In this document: positions 31,569 through 41,711 of the stretch, piece by piece | Position numbering within the stretch: the first letter of the stretch is position 1 | Layout of the letters: each line of letters starts with the position of its first letter | Assembly (NCBI RefSeq): GCF_029213205.1 | Contig: NZ_JARGNH010000001.1 | Coordinates: 310,001-374,000, forward strand | Length of the DNA stretch: 64,000 nucleotides | Direction of reading: 5' to 3' | DNA from: Pseudooceanicola sp. | GTDB lineage: Bacteria > Pseudomonadota > Alphaproteobacteria > Rhodobacterales > Rhodobacteraceae | Made by a program: the position numbers and the translations under genes | The notes under the pieces: model-generated | Told to the model about the DNA's origin: nothing | The model's database searches: none | What the model saw: only the letters and a program-made list of their open reading frames with translations

Positions 31569-32735
31569 ATGCCCGTCCTCAATTCCATCGCCGGCTTTGC
31601 CGACGAGATGAAGGCGTGGCGGCACCATCTGCATGCCAACCCCGAACTTGGCTTTGAGTGCCACGAAACCGCGGCCTTTGTGGTGCAGAAACTGCGCGAA
31701 TTCGGGGTGGATGAGATTCACGAGGGGCTGGCGACCTCTGGCGTCGTCGCCATCATCGCGGGGCGCGGGCCGGGGCCGACCATCGGGTTGCGCGCCGATA
31801 TGGACGCGCTGCCGATCACCGAGGCCACCGGCGCGCGCCATGCCTCGCGGGTCAGCGGCAAGATGCATGCCTGCGGCCATGACGGCCACACCACGATGCT
31901 GCTCGGCGCCGCGCGGCATCTGGCCGAGACCCGCAATTTCAGTGGCCGGGTGGCGCTGATCTTTCAGCCGGCCGAGGAGATCGGTGGCGGCGCCGGGGTG
32001 ATGGTGCGCGACGGGGTGCTGGACCGGTTTCGCATTTCCGAGGTCTATGCGGTGCATAATGCGCCGGGCATTCCGATGGGCCGGTTCATGACCGGCCCCG
32101 GCCCGATGCTGGCCTCGGATGACACCTTTCACATCCATATCAAGGGCGAAGGCGGGCACGCCGCCAATCCGCAGGAAACCCGCGATCCGATCATGGCGGC
32201 GGTCGGCATTGTCCAGGCGTTGCAGACGATCATCAGCCGCAACCAGTATGCCGGCGATGAAATGGTGCTGTCGGTCACCCAGATTCACGCCGGAACCGCC
32301 GACAACGTGATTCCCGAAACCGCCTATATCAACGGCACCGTGCGCAGCTTTGTCCCCGAGGTGCGCGATATGGCGCGGGCCCGGATGAAGGCAATCGTGG
32401 CGGGGCAGGCGGCGGCCTATGCGGTCAAGGCCGATCTCGATTACCAATATGGCTATCCGGCCACCGTGAACGATCCCGAAAAGGCCGCCTTTAGCGCCGA
32501 TGTGGCGCGCCGGGTGGTGCCCGCCGATCAGGTGGTGTTTGAGGAAAACCGCGAAATGGGGGCCGAGGATTTCTCTTACATGCTGCAGGCAAGGCCGGGC
32601 GCCTATATGGTGATCGGCCAGGGCAACACCGACGGGTTGCACCAGCCCGGCTATGATTTCAACGATGACATCGCGCCGCTCGGGGCCAGCTATTTTGTCG
32701 GGCTGGTCGAGGCCGCGCAACCGCTGGAGGGCTAG
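31569..32735 (+). CDS. M20-family amidohydrolase (hippurate/N-acyl-amino-acid hydrolase type)
   Basis: The 388-residue metallopeptidase-fold enzyme removes acyl groups from N-acyl amino acids. It shows GLRADMDALPI, the metal ligands C102 and H104 in ACGHDGH, E136-E137 in QPAEE, the dimerisation-domain GEGGHAA, and late REMGAEDFSYM. GCAGGAGTCCAGCC precedes the ATG. It is followed two bases later by an agmatinase-family gene, suggesting a joint role in amine or guanidino/amide nitrogen salvage. Confidence 0.92.
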   Translation: MPVLNSIAGFADEMKAWRHHLHANPELGFECHETAAFVVQKLREFGVDEIHEGLATSGVVAIIAGRGPGPTIGLRADMDALPITEATGARHASRVSGKMHACGHDGHTTMLLGAARHLAETRNFSGRVALIFQPAEEIGGGAGVMVRDGVLDRFRISEVYAVHNAPGIPMGRFMTGPGPMLASDDTFHIHIKGEGGHAANPQETRDPIMAAVGIVQALQTIISRNQYAGDEMVLSVTQIHAGTADNVIPETAYINGTVRSFVPEVRDMARARMKAIVAGQAAAYAVKADLDYQYGYPATVNDPEKAAFSADVARRVVPADQVVFEENREMGAEDFSYMLQARPGAYMVIGQGNTDGLHQPGYDFNDDIAPLGASYFVGLVEAAQPLEG

Positions 32736-32737
32736 CC

Positions 32738-33700
32738 ATGGCGCTGGAAGATGCCAAGACCAAGATCGACGATGCCTTTACCCGCAGTGACCTGCGCGGG
32801 CTGTCGTTTGAAAATGCCTTTGCCGGGGCGACGTCGTTCCTGCGACGCAAATACACCAAGGATCTGAGCGGGGTCGATCTGGCGATCACCGGGGTGCCCT
32901 TCGATCAGGCGGTGACCAACCGCACCGGCACCCGGATGGGGCCACGGGCGATCCGCGAGGCCTCGACCTTGCAGCCCTATGACCCGCCCTATGGCTGGGG
33001 GTTTGATCCGCTCAGCGAATTCGCCATCGTCGATTACGGCGATGTCGCCTTTGACTATGCCAAGGTCTGGGAAACCCCGGATCTGATCACTGCACATATC
33101 TGCAAGATTCTGGCGGCGGGGGCGGGCAGCATCACCCTCGGTGGCGATCATTTCATCACCCTGCCGATCCTCAAGGCCTATGCCGAAAAGCACGGGCCGC
33201 TGGCGCTGATCCAGTTCGATGCCCATTCCGACACCTGGCAGGATGACGATTTCGACCGGATCGACCATGGCACCTTTGTTTACAAGGCGATCAAGCTGGG
33301 GCTGATCGACCCGGCGCGTTCGGTGCAGGTCGGGATCCGCACCACCAATCCCGACAGCTGGGGGATGAACATCATCGACGCTCGCAGCGTGCATGAAGAG
33401 GGCGCCGCCGACACCGCCGCGCAGATCCGGCGGATCGTCGGTGATCATCCCGCCTATCTGACCTTTGACATCGACGCGCTGGATCCGGCCTATGCGCCGG
33501 GCACCGGCACCCCGGTTTGGGGCGGTCTGACCTCGGCCCAAGCGGTGATCATGCTGCGCGATCTGGCCGGGATCAACCTGCTGGGCGGTGACGTGGTCGA
33601 GGTCTCGCCGCCCTATGACACCACCGGTGCCACCGCCATTGCAGCGGCGCATATCGCGACCGAGCTCATCTGTCTCTGGGGCTGGACCCGGCGGCGCTGA
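32738..33700 (+). CDS. speB: Agmatinase / ureohydrolase family enzyme
   Basis: The 320-residue arginase-fold enzyme has all manganese motifs: GGDH (135-138), DAHSD (161-165) and DIDALDP (244-250). Agmatinase hydrolyses agmatine to putrescine and urea. Related family members act on guanidinobutyrate and other guanidino acids, so the exact substrate is not certain. It starts two bases after the M20 amidohydrolase stop and has GGAGGGCTAGCC before the ATG. Confidence 0.9.
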   Translation: MALEDAKTKIDDAFTRSDLRGLSFENAFAGATSFLRRKYTKDLSGVDLAITGVPFDQAVTNRTGTRMGPRAIREASTLQPYDPPYGWGFDPLSEFAIVDYGDVAFDYAKVWETPDLITAHICKILAAGAGSITLGGDHFITLPILKAYAEKHGPLALIQFDAHSDTWQDDDFDRIDHGTFVYKAIKLGLIDPARSVQVGIRTTNPDSWGMNIIDARSVHEEGAADTAAQIRRIVGDHPAYLTFDIDALDPAYAPGTGTPVWGGLTSAQAVIMLRDLAGINLLGGDVVEVSPPYDTTGATAIAAAHIATELICLWGWTRRR

Positions 33701-33756
33701 GGGCTTGAATCGGGCCGTGGCTGTGGCATCCTGTAAATACAGCCGGGGGTTGAGTG

Positions 33757-34200
33757 ATGTTGCGGTTGGCGAAGATGGAGTGGGGCCGGATGCTATGGTG
33801 GGGACTCGGAGCTTTGGGGCTGGTCGTGCTGCTGGCCCAGGCCTATGTGCGGCTGGCGCCGGGCAATCCGCTGGATTGGCATGTGGCGCCGAAGGTGACC
33901 GAGGACAAGGACCTGGCCAACGGCGTGCGCCGGGTGCTGGCGGTCTGGCCTGATGCTTATGGCAAGCTTGACCAGATCGTCATGGCGACGCCACGCACCA
34001 CCCGGCTGGCCGGGTCGCCCAAGGTCGGGCTGACCACCTATGTCACCCGCTCGCTGTTCTGGGGATTTCCCGATTACACCACGATCGCCAGGGGCGAGGG
34101 CCATGTCGAAATCTACGCCCGCAGCCGCTTTGGCCGCAGTGACATGGGGGTCAACAAGCGGCGGGTGGAGGGCTGGCTAGCCGCCCTGCGTGGCGATTGA
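33757..34200 (+). CDS. DUF1499-family protein
   Basis: This 147-residue protein has one N-terminal membrane segment (about 12-29), then a soluble domain with the DUF1499 pattern PKVGLTTYVTRSLFWGFPDYTTI and IYARSRFGRSDMGVNKRRV. Its function is unknown. ATG at 33757 is preferred over a GTG three bases earlier, with GGGGG seven bases upstream. Its last 24 bases overlap the convergent gene at 34177. Confidence 0.8.
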   Translation: MLRLAKMEWGRMLWWGLGALGLVVLLAQAYVRLAPGNPLDWHVAPKVTEDKDLANGVRRVLAVWPDAYGKLDQIVMATPRTTRLAGSPKVGLTTYVTRSLFWGFPDYTTIARGEGHVEIYARSRFGRSDMGVNKRRVEGWLAALRGD

Positions 34201-34467
34201 CTGCGGCAGCCGCGGGCCCTGACGGTCCGGCGACAGCGCCGAGGACAGGCAGCCAGCCTGCAACTCGCGCCACATCGGCACATTCAGGCTCATCTGACAT
34301 TGCGCCATGAACATCCGCCCGTCGACCTGCAGGCAGATGGTTTCGCCCAGTTCGACCCGTCCGCCGGTGCTGTCGGTGCAATAGCAGTCGATCACCTTGC
34401 CGCCGGGGCCTTTGACATCGGCCTGGGCGGGCGCGGCAATCAGCAACAGGGCAAACAACAGGCGCAT
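34177..34467 (-). CDS. Small exported cysteine-containing protein
   Basis: The 96-residue protein has a clear signal peptide (1-16, ending APAQA-D) and a short mature domain with four cysteines (DCYC, ICLQ, AQCQ, plus AGCL), likely forming disulfides in the periplasm. The family is unassigned to me. It overlaps the end of the DUF1499 gene tail-to-tail and is divergent from prfA by 61 bases. Confidence 0.7.
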   Translation of the reverse strand: MRLLFALLLIAAPAQADVKGPGGKVIDCYCTDSTGGRVELGETICLQVDGRMFMAQCQMSLNVPMWRELQAGCLSSALSPDRQGPRLPQSIATQGG

Positions 34468-34528
34468 GGCCGGAGTCTAGCACAACGCCCCCCCTTGACC
34501 AAACCGAAGTGATAAGAGACAGACCGGC

Positions 34529-35578
34529 ATGGTTTCCGAAGAACGCTTGCACAAGATCCTCGATCGGTTCGGTTATATCGAGGCGCGCATGTCCGAGGGC
34601 GGCGGCGATATCGCCGCGCTGGGGCGCGAATATGCCGAGCTGCGCCCGGTGGTTGCCCAGATCCGCGACTGGCAGGCATTGCGCAGCGATCTGGCTGAGG
34701 CCGAGGCGCTGCTCAGTGATCCCGAGATGAAGGCGCTGGCCGAAGAAGAGCTGGCCGATCTGCGCCAGCAATTGCCCGAGGCCGAACAGGCGCTGCAACT
34801 GACCCTGCTGCCGAAGGACAGCGCCGATGCCCGCCCGGCGATGATCGAGATTCGCCCCGGCACCGGTGGCGACGAGGCGGCGCTGTTCGCCGGTGACCTG
34901 CTGCGGATGTATCAACGCTATGCCGAGGCGCGCGGCTGGCGCTTTGAGATCGTCGAGGAAAGCCTGACCGAGCTTGGCGGGATCAAGGAGGTGGTTGCGG
35001 CGGTGCGCGGCGCCAATGTCTTTGCCCGGCTGAAATTCGAAAGTGGCGTGCACCGGGTGCAGCGGGTGCCGGAAACCGAAAGCGGCGGGCGCATCCACAC
35101 CTCGGCGGCAACGGTGGCGGTGCTGCCCGAGGCCGAAGAGGTGGATGTCATCATCAACCCCAACGACCTCAGGATCGACACCATGCGCGCCTCCGGCGCC
35201 GGGGGCCAACATGTGAACACCACGGATTCGGCGGTGCGGATCACCCATATCCCCAGCGGTATCGTCGTCACCTCATCCGAGAAATCCCAGCACCAGAACC
35301 GCGCCATTGCGATGCAGGTGCTGCGCACCCGGCTTTACGACATGCAACGCCAGCAGGCCGATGACGACCGCGCCGCCAACCGCAAGGCGCAGGTCGGCAG
35401 CGGCGACCGATCCGAACGGATCCGCACCTATAACTTCCCCCAGGGCCGGATGACCGACCATCGGATCAACCTGACGCTCTACAAGCTCGATCAGGTGATG
35501 CAGGGCGATCTGGACGAGGTCATCGACGCGCTGACCGCCGATCATCAGGCGACCCTGCTGGCCGAGGCCGAGGGATGA
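34529..35578 (+). CDS. prfA: Peptide chain release factor 1
   Basis: RF1 terminates translation at UAA and UAG. The 349-residue protein shows the codon-reading PxT tripeptide as PET (181-183) in [15 protein letters not shown] and the catalytic GGQ (225-227) in GAGGQHVN, whose Gln is methylated by PrmC. The next gene is prmC, overlapping as ATGA, the standard arrangement. Confidence 0.98.
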   Translation: MVSEERLHKILDRFGYIEARMSEGGGDIAALGREYAELRPVVAQIRDWQALRSDLAEAEALLSDPEMKALAEEELADLRQQLPEAEQALQLTLLPKDSADARPAMIEIRPGTGGDEAALFAGDLLRMYQRYAEARGWRFEIVEESLTELGGIKEVVAAVRGANVFARLKFESGVHRVQRVPETESGGRIHTSAATVAVLPEAEEVDVIINPNDLRIDTMRASGAGGQHVNTTDSAVRITHIPSGIVVTSSEKSQHQNRAIAMQVLRTRLYDMQRQQADDDRAANRKAQVGSGDRSERIRTYNFPQGRMTDHRINLTLYKLDQVMQGDLDEVIDALTADHQATLLAEAEG

Positions 35579-36441
35579 GTGATCCCGCGCCGTTGCCGCG
35601 ATTTCTGACCCGGCTGGCGGCGGCCGGGGTCCCCGATCCGGGCGGCGATCTCAGACGGTTGTTCGACTGGGCCTATGCGGCGGGGCAGGCAGAGGGCACC
35701 GCGCAGGACCGTGACGCCCCCAATGCGGCGACCCTGGCCCGGCTCGAGGCGGCGGTCGCGGCGCGGGTGGCGCGCCAGCCGGTCAGCCAGATCATCGGGC
35801 GGCGGGCGTTCTGGCGCCATGACTTCCTGGTCACCGGCGATGTGCTGGATCCGCGCCCGGAAACCGAGGCGCTGGTCGAACTGGCGCTGGCGGAGCCGTT
35901 TCAACGCCTGCTGGATCTGGGCACCGGATCCGGCGCCATCGCGATTTCGTTGCTGGCCGAGCGGCCCGGCGCCACCGGCACCGCCTGCGACCTGTCGGGC
36001 GCCGCCCTCGACGTGGCGAGGCGCAATGCCGCGGCGATTGGCGTCGCTGACCGGCTGGCGTTGCGACAATCGGATTGGTTCGCCGAAATCTCAGGCGAAT
36101 TCGACCTGATCCTGTCGAACCCGCCCTATATCGCCGCCGATGAAATGCCCGACCTCGCCCCCGAGGTGCGCGATTGGGAGCCGCATATGGCGCTGACACC
36201 GGGCGGTGACGGGCTAGCCGCTTACCGCCAGATTGCCAGCGGCGCGGCGGCGCATCTGCGCCAGGGCGGCCGGGTGCTGGTGGAAATCGGCCCGACCCAG
36301 GCGGCGGCGGTCATTGCCATCTTTCGCGCGGAAGGGTTTGATCAGGTCACGAGCCACCCGGATCTGGACAGGCGCGACAGGGTGGTGGCGGCGCGCCTGG
36401 GCGGAAATGCGCGTAAACCACCTCAGTTTCCTGAATATTAG
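35575..36441 (+). CDS. prmC: Release-factor glutamine methyltransferase PrmC
   Basis: PrmC methylates the GGQ glutamine of release factors with S-adenosylmethionine. The 288-residue protein has the SAM-binding [13 protein letters not shown] motif and the catalytic NPPY at 182-185. It overlaps prfA by four bases. A short hairpin (CCGGCCA/TGGCCGG, 36448-36476) lies just after the stop. Confidence 0.96.
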   Translation: MSDPAPLPRFLTRLAAAGVPDPGGDLRRLFDWAYAAGQAEGTAQDRDAPNAATLARLEAAVAARVARQPVSQIIGRRAFWRHDFLVTGDVLDPRPETEALVELALAEPFQRLLDLGTGSGAIAISLLAERPGATGTACDLSGAALDVARRNAAAIGVADRLALRQSDWFAEISGEFDLILSNPPYIAADEMPDLAPEVRDWEPHMALTPGGDGLAAYRQIASGAAAHLRQGGRVLVEIGPTQAAAVIAIFRAEGFDQVTSHPDLDRRDRVVAARLGGNARKPPQFPEY

Positions 36442-36635
36442 AGGAGTCCGGCCACTTTGCGCTTGTCTTTGGCCGGGTGAGGTGGTTATTCGACCTAAGT
36501 CAATGCAGCGGATGCCCGTAAGGCCGTCCCGCGTGACTCCAAGCCGATCAAAGTCTGCGACCGATGGATCGATGCGCATGAGGCGCTTCACCGGACGCTG
36601 GATATCAGGATAACACTGGCTGGATTACAGGATAT

Positions 36636-37259
36636 ATGAGATCTTCCAAATCACGTTCGCGGAATAAGTCGAACCGTAACCGGTCAGGTCCGGTCGGCGG
36701 AAATATTGTCAATCGGGTGTTCGACAGCTCCGGCCCCGAGGGCAAGGTGCGCGGTACGCCGCAGCAAATCATTGAGAAATACAATCAGTTGGCGCGTGAT
36801 GCGCAGCTGGGCAATGACCGGGTCGCGGCTGAAAACTTTCAGCAGCATGCCGAGCACTACCTGCGGATGCTGTCCGAAGCGCAGCGCGAACAGGAACAGC
36901 GCCGCGAGCAGCAGGAACAGGAAAACCGCCAGCGTCAGGCCGAACGCGACCGCGAACGGCCGCAGCGTCAGGACCGCAATCAGAACGACACTTCGAACGA
37001 AGCGTCGACTGATGAGCAACCGCAACCGCAGCAACCCCAACCGCAGGCCGGGCGTTCTGAGGTCGAGCCGCGCGATGGCAAGGTTCTGAATGTCGTTGAT
37101 GCCAATGACACCGGTGACAACAATGGTCTGGTCGAAACGCCCGAGGACAAGCCGGCCAAGCGCAGCTATGTCCGCAAACCGCGCGCGCCCAAGGCCAAGG
37201 CCAAGGCCAGCGATGACAGCAAACCGGACGAAGGCAGTACCCCCGCAGCCGCCGAATAG
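36636..37259 (+). CDS. DUF4167-family RNA-binding-like protein
   Basis: The 207-residue protein has a basic N-terminus (SRSRNKSNRNRSGP), the conserved DUF4167 core with FDSSGPEGKVRGTPQQIIEKY and DAQLGNDRVAAENFQQHAEHYLR, then a long Q/E/R-rich low-complexity tail and a K/A/P-rich end encoded partly by AAGGCC repeats. It is probably a nucleic-acid-associated protein; the function is unproven. The 194 bases before it hold no intact gene. Confidence 0.85.
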   Translation: MRSSKSRSRNKSNRNRSGPVGGNIVNRVFDSSGPEGKVRGTPQQIIEKYNQLARDAQLGNDRVAAENFQQHAEHYLRMLSEAQREQEQRREQQEQENRQRQAERDRERPQRQDRNQNDTSNEASTDEQPQPQQPQPQAGRSEVEPRDGKVLNVVDANDTGDNNGLVETPEDKPAKRSYVRKPRAPKAKAKASDDSKPDEGSTPAAAE

Positions 37260-37279
37260 CGCTGCGGAAAGATAACAGC

Positions 37280-37314
37280 ACCGGGCCCGGGATCGATCAG
37301 ATCGCGGGCCCGGT
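37280..37314. terminator. GC hairpin after the DUF4167 gene
   Basis: ACCGGGCCCG (37280-37289) pairs with CGGGCCCGGT (37305-37314) around a 15-base loop. There is no T-run, so it may be a weak or factor-assisted terminator. It overlaps the end of the small minus-strand gene at 37297. Confidence 0.4.
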
Positions 37315-37440
37315 CCGTCTCGACCCCGGCAGCCGCTTCACCACCCGCCCCAACAGATCGAGCCAGAGCGTCGTTGCCAACCAGGCGGCGGCGAGAAAAT
37401 GGATCCCTGACATAAGGCCCATGCCGTGGGCCGCGTTCAT
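37297..37440 (-). CDS. Small single-pass membrane protein coupled to rsmA
   Basis: The 47-residue ORF overlaps the rsmA stop as ATGA. It has one hydrophobic stretch (about 12-31, [19 protein letters not shown]) followed by a basic tail ([13 protein letters not shown]), which predicts an N-out or amphipathic membrane anchor. The coupling and coding-like composition support a real gene; the function is unknown. Confidence 0.5.
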   Translation of the reverse strand: MNAAHGMGLMSGIHFLAAAWLATTLWLDLLGRVVKRLPGSRRTGPAI

Positions 37441-38279
37441 CCGGCCGCGACGGCGCGGGCCAATGCGCAGAATTGTTCCAGCGACACGGTTTCGGCCCGG
37501 TCGGTGGGCTTGATCCCGGCGGCGATCAGCCGGTCCTGTATATCCGGTGCCAGCCCCTTCAGCGCCGCGCGCAGCATCTTGCGGCGCTGGTTGAAGGCCA
37601 TGGCCACCACCCGTTCCAGAACCTTGGGATCGGCGGCATGGCGCGGCGCGGGCAGGGCGGTGAGATGCACCACCGCCGAAGACACCTTCGGCGCCGGGGT
37701 AAAGGCCTCGGGCGGCAGGTTCAGCACGATATGCGGGTCGGCCCGCCATTGCGCCAGCAGCGCCAGGCGGCCATAGGCCTTGCTGCCCGGGGTTGCGACG
37801 ATCCGCTCGGCCACTTCACGCTGGAACATCAGGGTCAGACTGTCCCAGAACGGCGGCCAGTCCGGCGGTGTCAGCCAGCGCACCAGCAATTCGGTGCCGA
37901 CATTATAGGGCAGGTTGGCGGCCACGCGGATCGGCGGAGTCAGATGCGCCAGCGGATCGATGTCCAGCGCGTCGCCCTCGATCACCTCCAGCCGCCCAGG
38001 ATAGGCTGCGGCGATTTCGGCCAGCGCCGGCAGGCAGCGGCGATCCTTTTCGATTGCCAGCACCCGGCGCGCGCCCTCGGCCAGCAGGCCCCGGGTCAGG
38101 CCACCCGGGCCGGGGCCGATTTCCAGCACGTCCGAGCCGGACAGATCCCCGGCCAGCCGGGCAATCTTGGCAGTCAGGTTCAAATCCAGAAGGAAGTTCT
38201 GTCCCAGCGCTTTTTTGGCCGAGAGGCCATGCGTGACGATCACGTCTCGCAGCGGTGGCAGGCCGTCGATGGCGGGCAT
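37437..38279 (-). CDS. rsmA: 16S rRNA dimethyladenosine transferase RsmA/KsgA
   Basis: RsmA dimethylates two adjacent adenosines near the 3' end of 16S rRNA during 30S maturation. The 280-residue protein has GQNFLLD, the SAM loop [14 protein letters not shown], and the catalytic NLPYN. The start at 38279 gives the usual N-terminus ([14 protein letters not shown]). It lies 13 bases after surA, leaving no room for pdxA, which often sits between them. Confidence 0.96.
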   Translation of the reverse strand: MPAIDGLPPLRDVIVTHGLSAKKALGQNFLLDLNLTAKIARLAGDLSGSDVLEIGPGPGGLTRGLLAEGARRVLAIEKDRRCLPALAEIAAAYPGRLEVIEGDALDIDPLAHLTPPIRVAANLPYNVGTELLVRWLTPPDWPPFWDSLTLMFQREVAERIVATPGSKAYGRLALLAQWRADPHIVLNLPPEAFTPAPKVSSAVVHLTALPAPRHAADPKVLERVVAMAFNQRRKMLRAALKGLAPDIQDRLIAAGIKPTDRAETVSLEQFCALARAVAAG

Positions 38280-38292
38280 CACCGCGCCCCGA

Positions 38293-39552
38293 TCAGTAGA
38301 GCTTGATCCGGGTTTCTGCCCGCAATTGCGCCAGATAGCCCGCTGCCAGACGCTCGATCTCGCGGTTTTGCAACTGCAGCCGCACCGCTTCGCGATCCAC
38401 CCCGTCGGCAATTTCGGTTTCGCGTTTGCACAGCATCAGGAACACCAGGGTCTGGCCGTTGGAGCGGGTCAGCGCCGTCGACACCTCGTTGCTGTCCAGC
38501 TTGGCCAGCTCATAGGCGACATCCTGCGGGATTTCGTTCAGCGGCTTGCTGCCGCGTTCCAGAACGCTTTCGGGTTGGCCCTTGGCAATACCATAAAGGT
38601 CATCGCAGCGGTCGACCTCGGCTTTCAGTTTGGCCGCCTGTGCCAGGGTCTCTTCGCTGCGACCACCAGCCAGGTAATAGGCGGCGTAATCGACCGATTT
38701 GACCTTGAGCGGGGTCTGTTCAGTTTCATTCATGGCGCGCAGTTGGAACAGCGCGATGGCGCCTGGCACCGGCAGCGGGGCGGTGACCTGACCCGGTTCC
38801 AGTGCCATGATCACCGGCCGCAGGTTCGGTGGCATCTGGTTCAGCGGAATCCAGTTGACCTTGCCCCCGGCGCGACTGGACGGCGAGGCTGAATAGTCGC
38901 GCGCGGCGCTGGCAAAGCCTTCGAATGAGGTGATCTGCGAAATCTGGCGGGCCAGGTCCTGGGCATCGGCCTCGTTCTCCGGGGTCACCGGAATGAAGAT
39001 TTCGGAAATCAGAATCCGCACCGAGTCGTTGTTGGGCGAGGTGGTCAGCGCCCGGTCGATGTCCTGTTCCTTGATATCGATGAAGCGTGTGTAGCGGCCG
39101 CGCACCAGCTTGCGCCAGACCACGCCGGAGACGATGAACGCCTCGAATGTTTGTGGCGCGACCCCGGCCTGCTGCAGGGCCTGTTCAAATTGCTCGGAGG
39201 TCAGATTGGCCCGCGAGGCCATATCGGCCTTGCCAGTGCTCAGTTCCTCGGCATCGACGCTGATGTCGAAGCGGCGGGCGGCTTCGATCTTGAGCCGGTC
39301 ATCGATCAGCTGTTCCAGCGCGGTTTCTTCCGGATTGCCGGGGGCGTTCAGCAATTGCAGCATCAGCGCCCGCTGGTCACGCTCGTAATAAGTGACGATG
39401 GCATCGCCCACCGTCGCTATTGGCGAGAACGGGTTCTGCGCCCGGGCCGGATCGCCGGACAGGGTGGCAAAGGTGACGGCCGCGGCCAAAAGCAGCGGCA
39501 TGAGACGGGCGGGCAGGAGGCGGAAGTTGGTCATTCGTGCTCGTTCTGTCAT
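38293..39552 (-). CDS. surA: SurA-type periplasmic chaperone / peptidyl-prolyl isomerase
   Basis: SurA guides outer-membrane proteins, including LptD, across the periplasm. The protein of about 419 residues has a signal peptide (cleaved after PARA), an N-terminal SurA domain ([20 protein letters not shown]), and one parvulin domain (about 180-280, with [13 protein letters not shown]). ATG at 39552 overlaps the lptD stop as ATGA; ATG at 39534 would also give a normal signal peptide. Confidence 0.87.
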   Translation of the reverse strand: MTERARMTNFRLLPARLMPLLLAAAVTFATLSGDPARAQNPFSPIATVGDAIVTYYERDQRALMLQLLNAPGNPEETALEQLIDDRLKIEAARRFDISVDAEELSTGKADMASRANLTSEQFEQALQQAGVAPQTFEAFIVSGVVWRKLVRGRYTRFIDIKEQDIDRALTTSPNNDSVRILISEIFIPVTPENEADAQDLARQISQITSFEGFASAARDYSASPSSRAGGKVNWIPLNQMPPNLRPVIMALEPGQVTAPLPVPGAIALFQLRAMNETEQTPLKVKSVDYAAYYLAGGRSEETLAQAAKLKAEVDRCDDLYGIAKGQPESVLERGSKPLNEIPQDVAYELAKLDSNEVSTALTRSNGQTLVFLMLCKRETEIADGVDREAVRLQLQNREIERLAAGYLAQLRAETRIKLY

Positions 39553-41711
39553 TTGCATGTTCTGGCGAAGCGTTGGCCGTTGGCATTGCCGGAAAAGCCG
39601 CGCAGACCCACGGTAAAGCTGAACTCCGTCGATGGCGTGACGATAGTGGAAGAGGTAAAGCGACGCGAGGCCGAAAACTCCATCTCGACGCATTCATTTG
39701 TGTAGGTGACGCCAAATCCCGCCTCGGCGGTGGACCGGGTCGCCAGATCATAGCGCCAATTGGCACTGCCAAGCCAGTTCTGCGCCAATTGAACGGTGCC
39801 ATCCAGCGCCCATTCCGACAACAGGTTCAGGCGGTCTTCTGCCGGATCGTCGTCCAGCCACAGGTAAGAGGCGCCAACGGCGACTTTCGGGGTGATCCAG
39901 GCGGCCCGCGCTTCGACCTTGGTCAGGTCGCGGCGGTCACGAAAAATGCCGCGCGCGGTCAGCGACAGCCCGGCAGGCGCGCGCAGCTGACCGGCGATCA
40001 ACAGGTCTGAACTGCGCCCCGACAGGCCCGAGGACAGGTGGAAATCATTGTCCGACGTGGCGCGGATCACCTGGCCGATGGTCAGCTGACTCTGCCAGCC
40101 CGAGGGCGCCAGCCGGGTCCAGTTGAAGCCAACCGCGCCGCGTAGGCCGCGTTCGCGCCGATCCGGCGAGGGAAAGCGCGACAGCGACAGCAGGTTGCCC
40201 TCGTCAAATTCGACTCGGGTGCTTTCGTCATTGGCGACGCTGAGGTCGTTGCCTCCGGTCCAGGCGACCTGTGCCACCGGCTCGATCACATGAATCACCC
40301 CGTTCGCACTGACCTTGCGCAACGGCAGCCGCAGGGTGACACCAAGGCGCGGCGCGATGGCACTGGCGCTGGCGGGCAGGCCGGTCGATTGCCTCGTGTG
40401 AAAGCTGTCAAAGGCGCTGCCGACCTCGGCCCCAAGGCGCAGGCCCAGCGGCAGGGTCCATTGGTTCAACCAGGCGATATCGGCGTTGATCCGGCTGACA
40501 TCACGGCCATCGACTATGCTGTCGGCATCCGGTCCGTCGGTTGGTCGGTCGGAATAGCGGTAGTGACTGTGCGCCTCGGCGCCCATCCGGATCTCGCCGC
40601 CCAGAAAGCTTGGAAAATAGCGCCGTTCATAGGCGACATTCCCGATCAGCGAGGGGATATTCGCATCCGATTCCGTCACCCGCATACTGTGGTAATGGGT
40701 CAGCGCGCCCCGGATATATTCATCGCGTCGCACCCGGGTGACCGAGATCTCGCTGTCCAGCCGGTCCTTGTCGGAATAGTCGTATTCGGTGGGATAGGCG
40801 TCATCCACCGTCGCCTCGATGTCAAAGGCCAGTTTGAAATCCTGCGGCAGATCAAATGCGCCCTGCACCTCAAGATAGCCGCGAAAGGTATTGGGCAGCA
40901 GGTCGTCATAGCTGATTGCGCCGGTCACCGTCACCCGCCCGTTGCGGTAAGCTTGGCGATAGCGGAATTCCAAGGTGCGGGTCTCGTCCGAGACATAGGG
41001 GGTCAGGGTCAGGTCGCGGTGATCGCCGATGCGGATGAAATAGGGCCAGCGCAGCCCGGTCCCCAGCAGCGAACTGCGCTTGATCGACGGGATCAGGAAA
41101 CCGGTGGCGCGTTTCAGGGTCGGATCCGGCAGGCGCAGGCGCGGCATCCAGAACACCGGCACGCCCATCACCTCGAACCGTGCATCGTCGAAATAGAGCT
41201 GACGCTCGTCGCGGTCATGCACCACCCGGCGGGCGCGGATCTGCCAGAGCGGCGGACGGCCATCGCCGCAGACATGGCAGGAGGTCACCGTCGCCTTGTA
41301 GAGCTGGGCATAGCGCGGATCGAGGCGGTTCATCTGATACGCGGCCAGCTGCACCTGCTGATCCAGCATCATCCGCGCGCCGCGGATCAGCCCGCTGCGC
41401 AGATCGGCATCCAGATCGGCACTGTCGGCCAGCAGAACAACCCGTCCACTGGCCTCGGTCAGGGTGATCGGTCCAGAGATCGCCAATCGCTCGGTGTTGC
41501 GGTCATAGACGATCCGGGAGGCCTGCAGTCGGTTGCCATCCTTCAGCGCCTCGACCCGGCCTTCGGCGATCACCCGGTCGCGCCCGTCCAGATAGACCTT
41601 GTCGGCGGCCAGCATCGCGGTATCGCTGGCCTGTGCCAGCGCCGCTGCGGTGCCGCCGAGCAGCAGCGCCCAGCAGAGCAGAATCGGGCGCAGCAAAAGG
41701 GACCGCCGCAT
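39549..41711 (-). CDS. lptD: LPS-assembly outer-membrane protein LptD
   Basis: LptD forms the barrel that inserts lipopolysaccharide into the outer leaflet. The 720-residue protein has a signal peptide (about 1-28), an OstA/LptA-like jellyroll (ADKVYLDGRDRVIAEGRVEA), then a large beta-barrel domain with LRLPDPTLKRATGFLIPSIK. A single CHVCGD-type cysteine pair occurs near 145-150. It starts at the TGATG overlap with lptG. Confidence 0.93.
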   Translation of the reverse strand: MRRSLLLRPILLCWALLLGGTAAALAQASDTAMLAADKVYLDGRDRVIAEGRVEALKDGNRLQASRIVYDRNTERLAISGPITLTEASGRVVLLADSADLDADLRSGLIRGARMMLDQQVQLAAYQMNRLDPRYAQLYKATVTSCHVCGDGRPPLWQIRARRVVHDRDERQLYFDDARFEVMGVPVFWMPRLRLPDPTLKRATGFLIPSIKRSSLLGTGLRWPYFIRIGDHRDLTLTPYVSDETRTLEFRYRQAYRNGRVTVTGAISYDDLLPNTFRGYLEVQGAFDLPQDFKLAFDIEATVDDAYPTEYDYSDKDRLDSEISVTRVRRDEYIRGALTHYHSMRVTESDANIPSLIGNVAYERRYFPSFLGGEIRMGAEAHSHYRYSDRPTDGPDADSIVDGRDVSRINADIAWLNQWTLPLGLRLGAEVGSAFDSFHTRQSTGLPASASAIAPRLGVTLRLPLRKVSANGVIHVIEPVAQVAWTGGNDLSVANDESTRVEFDEGNLLSLSRFPSPDRRERGLRGAVGFNWTRLAPSGWQSQLTIGQVIRATSDNDFHLSSGLSGRSSDLLIAGQLRAPAGLSLTARGIFRDRRDLTKVEARAAWITPKVAVGASYLWLDDDPAEDRLNLLSEWALDGTVQLAQNWLGSANWRYDLATRSTAEAGFGVTYTNECVEMEFSASRRFTSSTIVTPSTEFSFTVGLRGFSGNANGQRFARTCK

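Noticed and set aside
30675-32720. A 681-codon minus-strand frame that would fuse mazG to a long N-terminal extension.
   Set aside because: The extension lies opposite the intact amidohydrolase gene; the family start at 31505 gives a normal MazG.
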